Shown here in pieces: positions 54,786 through 64,000 of a DNA stretch of 64,000 bases. The position numbers and the translations under genes are program-made. The stretch's first letter is position 1. Every line of letters begins with the position of its first letter. Where the stretch lies: the NCBI GenBank assembly GCA_012845835.1, contig JABAKD010000025.1, positions 12,593,264-12,657,263 on the forward strand, in the 5' to 3' direction. This DNA is from Undaria pinnatifida. Lineage: Eukaryota > Sar > Phaeophyceae > Laminariales > Alariaceae. The notes beneath the pieces are model-generated. The model was given only the letters and a program-made list of their open reading frames with translations, was not told where the DNA came from and did not search any database.

Positions 54786-57029
54786 GGATGCAGATACGGC
54801 ATAGCTATGCCCGTGTCCTTCCATGTCGGGGTAGCAGGTTTTGGACAAACGTTTCCTAAATAAAGGAGCTCCTTAGGTCAATCTCGTCGCAATCTCATCG
54901 TTTTTAAATATGTTTTTTTTTCTTTTTTTTGCACCTAGGCTATGAGGTCCATTAGTTTGCGTTTGTTTGTTTCCAAATCAGGTTTTAGGATGGGTAAGGG
55001 GCTCTGTTCGTGATACTACGACGATGCCAGATACTGGTCGACGGATATTGGGTTTCATACTTCATGTGGAAGGAGGTTTGACATGGGTTGGAGTCTTCTT
55101 GATGGGTGGCTTGCCTACGGAGGCAGTCCTTGATGCCAACACCATACGACCCGGGTGCGTAATGAAAATTTGCCACCTATATATATGTCGGAGGGGAAGC
55201 CGTGGCAAAAATATACGGCTCACTCTTGTGTGTATTGGAGCTTTGTGGCAATCTGATATAGCTTCTTTTTTATATAGACAAATATTCTAACAACGTCCGC
55301 TCGACGATTAGGGTCGATAGCCATTTTTGCAAGCTGCGTGCTACACCGGCATCGGTCGTGCGTATTTTGTAGGTTTTCCTGAGTCTATTTGTTCTGTGTG
55401 TGGGTTTAGTCTGGTACAGTTCAATTGTTCTGTGTTGTGGGTGGGCTGGCGGCTGCAAGAAGGTACACACAGTATTTTACCGCTCTCTTCCACGATCATA
55501 GTATAACCACGCTCGTAGATGGGGCATGCGTTCCACAGATAGATATAAAAAATACGGACACGTTCAGTTCAAACGTTTCGTCCCGCCCAGGAGTTGCTGA
55601 ACAACCACTTTGTTGAAAGAGGACAGTAGCGAGGGTGGTGGTTGGCGGGTGGTCGTCGTAGAATGGAGACGGCAGCTTTGGAAGCAGCTCATATTGTGAT
55701 CAATGAACTTGTTGATGAATTTCAGCTCTATCTAACCGGTACTGCTGAAAACAACTGCAGCATTGGGTGCAGCCATTGCAGTCTGCGAAGAGGAGGGCAG
55801 GACGGGTAGTTACCGTGCGCCAGAGCTAAGGCTAGGAATTTCAAACGTGATGAAAAAATGGTTGGCGATGGTTAATGGCCGGTTTGCGCTCTGGGACATT
55901 TGCGCCAATTTTCAGTGTGATCATCAGCGCACTAAAACTAGAAAATGGCTCGTGGGCGAGGCTGCAGTCTGCTAATGAGCGAAAAAGAGCACGCGGTACC
56001 GGGCTTCCTCATTGGAGCTACGACGAACAGACGGTACGAATGAGGGCGAGGTTGAGCACAGGGGCGGAAGACTAAAGGGTGGAACTGCAGCAGCATGCGC
56101 GTGGGGTGGAGACGCTCGGTGATGATGGTGGGCCGTCCGCGTCGGAGCTTGCTGTTGGCTGGGAAAATCTTGCTCAAGAAAAGAGGCAATAGCCAACACC
56201 GCCGGTGACGTGTGCTGAGCCCTTTCTACCACTTACTGTGGAGTGAACCAAGTATGGTGGTGGATGCTTTTATTGCTTCTCAGGTTGCAGTCAGGCGCAA
56301 GTGGCGGGAGTTGCAGGGAAGTTTGCTCCAAGAACGAACCAGCTGCAGGAACCAAACGCAGCATATCCTTGTGACATAAAACTAAATTTTCTAATAATAT
56401 CTTTTGCCACCGAAGGTTCCGACCAAGTCTACTGTAGGCGGGGTACCCCCCCGGTTTTCACTACTAAGTTTGGCCATTTGCCCATGTAGATGGCTGTCTC
56501 ATTTGGAAAACGAACCGAAACCTTACTTCTTATATCGCGAGGTAGTCGACCATTCCGTTGCCGTGGATATCCCGCATCCCGCAGAAACGAAAAAAAACAA
56601 AAACAAATGGGATAGGCACCCTGTCTTCTATCGCATGAAACAGGAGGCTCTAAACACGAGCGCCTTAACACGCTCGTGGTCTTGGCACACGCGACAAACA
56701 ATGTCGAAACCGCGACGCATTGTTGACCCGTGCTACAATGGGAATGGAAGTGTCGCCCAAGCCAGTTTTGTATGAATGACGAGTCTCTTTAATTTACCTC
56801 TTCGCAGCCCCAAAACCCCTCCCTATACTAACTTCAAGTAAGTGCTGTTATCCCAGAAACGGGTTTCAAGCTGTAAAGCCGGTAACCCTATATGGACGGA
56901 AAACCTATAATTTTAGTATCATGCGTACATTTCAGGTATAAGTATGGTGATCCCATTTTTTCGCTATGTGACCAGGTGTGGCGGTTGTTGACCACCGATA
57001 CAAATAATTACACATAATATCAAAATTAA
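54786..57029. other. F1 fragments and unassigned DNA
   Basis: F1 blocks at about 54845-54960 (AAAGGAGCTCCTTAGGTCAA, TGCACCTAGGCTATGAGG) and 56728-56800 (GACCCGTGCTACAATGGGAA). Short open frames around 55760-56230 have no recognisable domain. Confidence 0.4.
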
Positions 57030-57180
57030 AATACTCTCCAGCTGCGAGATCGAAGATTAGTCGAAACTCATCTTTACAAGCTGTGTGTGATACTCTCCAG
57101 ATTTCGTCGAAACTCATCTTTGCAACCTGTGAGTGATACTCTCTTCGATGCCGCGTATTACTGGGTATGCATGTGTCCTC
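57030..57180 (-). repeat. P repeat terminal block, duplicated, minus strand
   Basis: TCGAAACTCATCTTTACAAG and TCGAAACTCATCTTTGCAAC are two minus-strand copies of the P terminal block about 50 bp apart. Confidence 0.65.
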
Positions 57181-57514
57181 GTACATGCAGAACACGAGCG
57201 AACGGGCTACATTCAGTGAAACGTTTGGAACTGAGTATCAACAACCACATCGTAGATGTAATTAATATAACACCTCCATATATATGAGTCGTTTCCAAGA
57301 AAATGCATGAAATTCCACCTTCGTTCAATTCAAAACGGAATACATTGTACATTTCAAAACAGTCTGTATCGAAATGACGGCACAAACAAGGGGAGCACAT
57401 CGGTTAAGAGAGTTTTGGCGCGCGGGTTGTTCGCGACATATTACATATCATGGGCATTGTTCGTAATGCTTTGAGAGGCGTTATTTTGTAGGTGTTTAAG
57501 CTTCCCATTATAGT
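57181..57514. other. No gene seen
   Basis: Unassigned DNA; no long frame or repeat match. Confidence 0.35.
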
Positions 57515-58830
57515 AAAATCAATATGTACAGTTTAGTTTCCGCACACATATTGAAATGCCCCCCCCCCCCGACCGATCTCTCTTGTTCAAACGCCCCACC
57601 AAAAATCAAAATCTACCGGAGTAATAGCCATTACCAGCCAGCTGATATCATCTCATTATCGTATTAGCCATCCATGCCGTAGCTCCAACTCATCTCCGCC
57701 CTCTTCTCCCCCATTTTGTTCCCCGCCCAGTTCATTCGAACGCCCCACTTACAATCGAAGTCGACTAATGTAATAAACACTTCTACGCAATTGATATCAC
57801 GTCATTATCTTTCTAGCAATCCATGACGTAGCTTTCATTCATCCCTCCTCCCCGCCTCCAACGTCCCCTCCTTCCCCACACCGCGCACGATTGCCTAGAC
57901 CCAGCACCGCGCGTATAGCAAGCCCCTACATGTATGATTAATACGCGCGATCGGAGGATCACACACAATGTTGCCAATATGAGTTTCGACCAAATCCTTG
58001 ATCTCATAGCTGGAGTGTATTTTAATATTACATGTGACCTAATCCTCTTAACCCCCCCCCCCCCCCGACGTTTTTGATTCCTCGCTCCCTCTTGCTCAAA
58101 CGCCTCACCTAATATCGAAATCCGCCTGAGTAATAAACACTTCTACGCGCTGGATATCACCTCATAGTTGTCGTAGAGCCGTCCATGCCGCTGCTGCAAT
58201 TCCCCCCCCCCCCCCCCCCCCCCCCCAACGACCCCTCCTTCCCCACCACCCGCACTATCGCCTAGACCTAGCACCAGGCGTATAGCCAACCCCTACATCT
58301 ATGCGACCTAAATCCTGCCCCCCCCCCCTCACCCACACCCACACCCATACCCACACCCACACCCACACCCACACCCACACCCACATTTTCCCCCCTCCCC
58401 CACAAGAAGGATTTGTAGTTTCCACGCACAAATTGAGTCGCCCCTCCTATCCCTCCCCCCCTCCCCCTCTCCCGCCCCCCTTTCGATCAAAATCAGGTCC
58501 CCACGTCCTTCAAAACTCCGTCTTCCCCTCACCGGTTATTCGACTTACAGGATACACTTGATAAACTGATGCATTTCCTTCCACAGCTGTCAGATTTTGT
58601 CCCCCTCAGAAACGGGTTTTATAGTTTCCGCGCATAGACTGACTAAAATCACCCTGTTGACTCTGATAGCTACACTGTAGTTGTAAGGGGAGTCGCCGAC
58701 CTATATCCTTAATGATGAGGACACACAACCCGTAATACGCGCGATCGGAGTATCACACACAGCTTGCAAATATGAGTTTCGACAAAATATTTGGTTTCCC
58801 AGCTGGAGTGTATTTATTTCTATGATACAA
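57515..58830 (+). repeat. P repeat cluster 5
   Basis: Two rounds of modules ending in the AGATGAGTTTCGAC / AATATGAGTTTCGACC block (57950-58030 and 58740-58820), with poly-C at 57560-57570, 58052-58067 and 58201-58226. Confidence 0.8.
58330..58387 (+). repeat. (CACCCA)n microsatellite
   Basis: About nine ACCCAC hexamers inside P cluster 5, with one CATACC variant. Confidence 0.9.
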
Positions 58831-58869
58831 AAAAGGCGCATAATCGTACACTAGATAATATTAATGTGA

Positions 58870-60710
58870 AAAAGAAGTAAGACAGATATGTTAACACTGC
58901 GGTAGACCACACTACCAACCTATTACGCAGGGTAGTTCGTGCCTACCTGCCGTCTGCATGATCGCCTGATAACCTCTGCATACAATTAGCGATGCCAGAA
59001 GATAATGGTAACTACATATTTGTTACTATCGATTGAAATATTCTATCTTGCGATTCATGTACAATAACAAGTCGTTTATGAAACTTTAACACGTTGTTTA
59101 TCAAACCTAAAGATTGTGTTGCATACCATATCTAACATCAAATCTTCTAGAATAACAAATAATACCAGGCAGGTGATTCTTTTTTTTTTTTTTTTTTTTT
59201 GCACACTTTCACTTTCCAGCTTCTGGACAAGCCGTGGTCACAGGTGTCATCCCTTCTCCTCCCCGGTTCTTGCCTTCAATTTTTATCGCGCATAGGGTTC
59301 AGCAATCCCACTGCTCGTCGATTGTTCATCGAGTGTTGCTAACTCACGCTCTCGCGCTTTCCGCAAGTCAATTTGTCCACAAGAAAAAGTCCCAACGAAT
59401 TTATACGAGTATGCACTCGGCGGGGCTCGAACTCACGAAACTGACCTATACCAGGCTCGAGGATAACCTGATACGCCACCGGGGCGACCGGTCATTATAA
59501 AGTGGTGTCTTCTTGCTGCAACCCTTTGAGGATGTATAATTTCCCGCAGATATCGAAGTGTCCCGCCCGCTCCGCCACTCCCCCCCGATGCCTCTTGTTC
59601 AATCGCCCCACTTAAAAATCGAAATCTGCCAGAGTAGTAAACACTACCAACCAGCTGATATCACCTCATTATATTTTTAGCCATCCATGCTGTAGCTTCA
59701 ATTCATTCCCCCCCCGCCCCCGCCCGTTTTTTATATATTTTTATTTCTTTGTCGGCGCTTTCGTTCAAGCGCCCCACCTACAATCGAAATAGGCTAGAGT
59801 AGTAAACACTTCTAAGCAATTGGTATCACGTCATTGTCTTTCTAGCCACCCATGACGTAGCTTTCATTGATCCCCCCCCCCCCTCCCCCCCCTGCCAACG
59901 CCCTCTCCTTCCCCACCACCCGCACGATCGCCTAGACCTAGCACCACGCGTATAGCAAGCCCCTACATATATGCGTAATACGCGCGATCGGAGTATCACA
60001 CAAAAACTTGCAAAGATGAGTTTCGACCAAGTCTTCAATCTCACAGCTGGAGAATACTTTTAAATTATATGTGACCTAATCCTCTTGAAACCCCCCCATA
60101 TATATTTTTTCTTTCTTCTTTTCCCGCTCCCTCTTGCTCAAACGCCCCATCTAACATCGAAATCTGCCAGAGTATTAAACACTTCCAAGCACTTGATATC
60201 GTCTCATTATCTTTCTAGAGCCATCCATGCCGCTGCTGCAATTCACTCCCCCCCCCACCGCCTCCTCCTTCCCCACCACCCGCATCATCGCTAAGACCTA
60301 GTACCGCGCGTAAAGCAAATCCCTACATCTATGCGACCTAAACATGTTGTTTCTTAAAAAACCCTTTCACCCCCCCCCCCCCCCCTCGAACGCTTCGCCC
60401 TTCCCTCACCGGTTATTCGACGTACAGGATTCACTTGATAAACGGATGCATTTCCTTCCACATCTGTCAGATTTTGTCCCCCTCAGAAACGGGTTTTATA
60501 GTTTCCGCGCACAGGCTGCCTAACATCGCCCTGTCGACTCTGATAGCAGTTGCAAGGGGAGTCGCCGACCTATATCCTTGACGAAGACACACAACCAGTA
60601 ATACGAGCGATCGGAGTATCACACACAGCTTGCAAAGATGAGTTTCGACACAATCTTCGATCTCGCAGCTGGATGGAGTGTATTTAATACTTTTATAATA
60701 TAATATATTG
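58870..60710 (+). repeat. P repeat cluster 6, interrupted by a SINE-1
   Basis: Left part matches 17865-18315 (GACAGATATGTTAACACTGC and ATCGATTGAAATATTCTATC). After the SINE at 59180-59492 the P modules continue with two terminal blocks (59985-60060 and 60600-60690). Confidence 0.75.
59180..59492 (-). mobile_element. SINE-1, copy 4
   Basis: Poly-T start (59180-59200) and ACCGGTCGCCCCGGTGGCGT head at 59492 on the minus strand. It is almost identical to copy 1 and sits inside P cluster 6. Confidence 0.85.
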
Positions 60711-61733
60711 CATTCAGCCTGTGTATCGGTCAATACGCCGAGCATTTCGACACTAGACATGTTGACGTGATCGCATCAACAATGGGAAGACGTACGTGAC
60801 ATTTGTTTTTGTTCGGCGACCGGTACAACGCTGTTGAATGAACCGCCTGCCAAAGTACTAGAACAAGCATATTATGCTCTTAGAGAACCTTACGGAATAA
60901 TTGACTCTGCACGGGAATAATTTTGCACCTTGGTTTTTGAGAGTTGAAAAGCGACATTTAACGATACACCTCGAGCCACTCATGGTCTTTATAGAAAAAT
61001 GTCAAAACGCGTTGGTCAGGGAGGGTGGAAGTCGCAAAAAATCCAGAAAAAGTGGTAAAATAGAAAAAAAAAACGGGAACAAAAAATGAAAAAACGATAG
61101 ACCAACGCTGAGTTGTTTTGCATTATTATGATGACGCACGAAACCCTCCCCAATTTCGTTTTCCAACTAACTCCCAAATACCTAGAAGATACAAAAGTGT
61201 GAAGACGAAATGCCTGGGCTTTCGCTGGAACCAACTCCTATTGCAAATGGAACATAGCACAACAAGCACGCCCAATGAGTGTGTCTGACGTATCAAGCAG
61301 CTTGCAAAGTTGAGGTTCAACCATCCATGGGGCGTATTCACAACAACTGACGTTTAACGTTTTTTTTTCATAATAAAATATCTTACTTACGAAGGAAATC
61401 TAGAATGCAGTGCGTGTACTTCGTATGACTTATGAGAAGAATGACACCTGGTACTGAGAATCCGAGAGAATGGAGAAATAATAATGTATAGGTTCACTTA
61501 TGAACGACTTCTAGAGTAAGAACAACCTTTTCAGCCCCCCCCCCCCCCCCCTGGGTTGTCCACTCCTGTTGCCAGCTAAAACAACGCTCAAGCGCTGAGC
61601 ACAAGAAAATGCAGGTCAATCACTCCCGGGAGAGCCGCAGCATGCATGCGTCTGTTTCGGCAGAGGTGCGCACCTGAACCTTTCGGAAGCATTTATTTCC
61701 CACCTGAGGCGCTTTAGACCGGCTTCGATCATC
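60711..61733. other. No gene seen
   Basis: A-rich segment at 61030-61100 and a poly-C run at 61537-61550. No coding or shared repeat content recognised. Confidence 0.35.
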
Positions 61734-62592
61734 GAGTCATCCCACACGGTAGGAGTGAAGGAGATTTTTTTTCTGAGCACCTAACATGAGGCGCTCAGTG
61801 TCTCGCTCTCGAAGAATATCTTCGAAGGAATTAGTTCGCGCAACCCTTCCGACTCTTGTAGGCGCTATTTTTGTTACTACTCTATTAATACAAGAACACC
61901 TTACACGCCAAAAAATATAGGACTAACTAACCCGTAGTTCCTCAGTTAAGGATATCAACATCAACATTAACATCAACCACAGCATTAACGCAGCATTAAC
62001 GTTAACGTTATCGTCAACGTTAACGTTAACGTTAACATTAACATTACATTAACAATAACGTTAACATTAACATTAACACTAAAACTAACATTAACACTAA
62101 CATTAATATTTACAGTAACACTAAAATTAACACTGACATTAACATTAACATTAACATTAACATTAGCATTAACAGTAACCTTAACGTTATCATTATCATT
62201 AACCTTAACAATATCATTATCATAAACATTAACATGAGCATTAACATCAACATTAACATTAACATTAACATTAAATCAACATTAACATTCATGTTAGCAT
62301 TAACATTCATGTTCACACTAACATTAACACTGACACTAACACTGAAATTAACATTAGCATTAACTTTAGCATTAACATTAGCATTAACCTTTACATTAAA
62401 ATTAACATTAACGTTAACATTAACGTTAACATTAACATTAACAGTAACATTAACATTAATATTAACATTAACATCAACATTCACACTAACGTTAACACTG
62501 ACATTAACAACATTAACATTAACATTAACATTACCATTAACATTAACATAAACATTAACATTAAAATTAACATTAACAATAACATTACCTAA
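61734..62592 (-). mobile_element. F2 MITE, minus orientation, expanded by hexamer array
   Basis: Starts GAGTCATCCCACACGGTAGG, then TTTCTGAGCACCTAACATGA, TCTTCGAAGGAATTAGTTCG, ACTAACCCGTAGTTCCTCAG, followed by a long (ATTAAC)n array. The array ends ATTACC, the complement of the GGTAAT junction in the plus copies. The far terminus is not recognisable. Confidence 0.65.
61950..62592 (-). repeat. (TTAATG)n hexamer array on the minus strand, about 640 bp
   Basis: Written as CATTAA on +, with GTTAAC, ATTAGC and ACTAAC variants; about 105 units. Confidence 0.9.
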
Positions 62593-62884
62593 TATCAACA
62601 ATAACACTTTAATAATGTTAATGTTACTAGAAACGATAAAAAATAGAATCAGAGAGTGCACCCGTATTATGAGCAATATCTTCACGGTCTTCGCATGCTG
62701 CACATCAAATAGAAAACATACCTATAACAAGTGTGCTCACGGTATTTTCGGGTTACTGGTCAGTGAGAGGCCCGCCCCACAACAAAACTCCGTCCAGAAA
62801 TTGCTACTCCAAGCAAGGGGGCACAAGGAAAGTAACCCGGCGCACCGCATTACCCCCCCACGGAGGGCCGAAGTTTTTTTTTTT
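62593..62884. other. No gene seen
   Basis: Unassigned, with a T run at 62874-62884. Confidence 0.35.
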
Positions 62885-62980
62885 TCCTGGGCATTTCTTG
62901 GTTCGGGCGAGACATTGAGCTCTTCATGTGAGAGGGGCTCAACGACTCATGCTGCCCACACCCCTACCGTGGGATGGCTC
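62885..62980 (+). mobile_element. F2 MITE, right end only
   Basis: TTCGGGCGAGACATTGAGCT, TGAGAGGGGCTCAACGACTC, CACCCCTACCGTGGGATGGC. Confidence 0.65.
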
Positions 62981-63439
62981 TCTGGTTTGTTTCATGCTTG
63001 TGCCATCGGCCGACAGGGAGGGCTTGAGCTCTGTCAGGCATGTTGCTGCTTCGCTCGCCAACGTGTATTATCTTGAGCGACCCTGCGAATCAAGCGTCTA
63101 AAACTTGCATGTTCCTCTTCTCCTACAACCTGAATTTGTCCACTGGGAACGCCAGGTTGGGTTTCCAATGCTGCCGAGATCAAGCCCGCATTTCCGCTCC
63201 TCGCAAAGAGGGCCATCATGATCCTGCTGGCGGAGCTACTATCCGACCAGTTCGCGTTTTTCGCTCACGGTATCGACGGAACTCTTGGGCGAAGCTCCCG
63301 AAAGCCACCGGAGCCATAACGCCCGACACCACTGTATCTCAGCTGCAGTGGACCTTCGACGTCGTCGTCACAAAGAGCGAAGGAAAAAGCCATTTTATCG
63401 TGAAGCGTTGTGGCGTTGAGTTGATGCAATAGGCCCACT
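62981..63439. other. Unassigned, possibly decayed coding DNA
   Basis: A 130-codon + frame (63040-63432) precedes the ankyrin remnant and could be its decayed N-terminal part, but no motif is recognisable. Confidence 0.3.
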
Positions 63440-63997
63440 TGAGCGGGTATATGAGTTGCGCGAAACTGCTTGCTGCCCGTCTGCCGCCCAAGGGAAGCTC
63501 AAACGTTTGAAGCGGGACCTCGATGAGGACTGTTTGTGTCGCCACGTGCTCTGTGATGCAGCTGCGGCGGAGGGAAACCTCTGTGGGTGCGCGCCACTAG
63601 CAGTCCCTGGGACACGTATGCTTGCCCTTCGGCCGCCGGCTGAGGGCATCTCGACATCCTTCAGTGGGCACATGCAAAAACCTGCCCGTGGGATGAAGGT
63701 ACGTGCTCTGAGGTCCCTACGGGTGGCCACCTTGGCGTTCGTCAGTTGGCCCGAGCGAATGACTGCGAGCGGGGGTATCGTATCTGCGCAACTGCTGCCG
63801 CCAGACGACACCTGGAAGTGATCCAGCCGGCACGGGCTAACGGCACCCTCTTGGGCAAGAACCCCAAAATAAATGCCATTTCGGCAAACCACCTGCACGT
63901 GATTCAGTGGACGAGAGCCCAAGGGTGTGTCGGTGGCACCCTTTCGCCTCCGGGTGCACTGCTCACCGTGGGTACCCAGACACAATGGCATAGATGA
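63440..63997 (+). pseudogene. Ankyrin-repeat protein remnant at window edge
   Basis: Frame pieces carry decayed ankyrin-type units: LCDAAAAEGNL around 63550, ICATAAARRHLEVIQPARANG around 63780-63845 and ISANHLHVIQWTRAQGCVGG around 63880-63940. The pattern AA-GHLEVLQWARANGC is an ankyrin variant common in brown-algal proteins. Stops and frame changes interrupt the series and key glycine and tryptophan positions are changed, so this is probably a pseudogene. It may continue past the window. Such repeats mediate protein binding; the partner is unknown. Confidence 0.55.
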
Positions 63998-64000
63998 TGG

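Noticed and set aside
62110-62703. 197-codon Asn-Val-rich frame
   Set aside because: Translation of the hexamer array.
63395-63991. 198-codon minus frame
   Set aside because: It is antisense to the ankyrin-type units, which are the recognisable signal.

Overview
This window is nuclear DNA from a eukaryote, most likely a brown alga or a related stramenopile. The evidence is GT-AG introns of 0.3 to 6 kb, TTAGGG-type telomere-like repeats, a dense mix of Ty1/copia, LINE, tyrosine-recombinase and pogo-type transposons, tRNA-derived SINEs, and ankyrin repeats of the brown-algal LQWARANGC style. The species assignment is inference. There is no operon, ribosome binding site or CRISPR array.

Only one cellular gene can be assembled with confidence: a five-exon sulfotransferase on the + strand (38919-52782, 332 aa). 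All four splice junctions keep phase, and its four introns (about 12.9 kb) are filled with MITEs, a SINE and long inverted repeats. A decayed ankyrin-repeat gene lies at the right edge (63440-63997). Every other recognisable coding region belongs to a mobile element.

Layout. 1-5442: Ty1/copia retrotransposon whose left LTR is cut by the window edge; gag, protease and integrase are decayed, reverse transcriptase is missing, and MITEs are inserted in the leader and the integrase. 5450-8130: G-rich DNA and a minus-strand copy of a repeat family punctuated by poly-C (here called P). 8130-13540: two ~390 bp direct repeats enclose a decayed tyrosine recombinase and a decayed LINE, both on the minus strand; the LINE carries an inverted-repeat element with a (TTAGGG)n core. 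13545-20600: SINEs, P repeats and unassigned DNA. 21027-24673: a complete pogo/Tigger-like DNA transposon with perfect 22 bp inverted ends and a two-exon transposase broken by one frameshift. 24700-36300: SINE-like units, a ~200 bp satellite, a CCCATGGGACGT-like satellite, P repeats and unassigned DNA. 36315-53500: the sulfotransferase locus, densely seeded with two MITE families. Family F1 has ends like GACGCGTGCTACGATAGAGG. Family F2 has ends like GAGTCATCCCACNGTAGG. 57000-62980: more P repeats, a SINE and an F2 copy with a large hexamer array.

The most unusual signal is that all three long (TTAATG)n arrays sit at the same internal position of F2 MITE copies, just inside the left end. This suggests a MITE that carries and disperses an expandable hexamer microsatellite. 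All family names (F1, F2, P, SINE-1 and so on) are local labels made here by comparing the sequence with itself; no database was searched.
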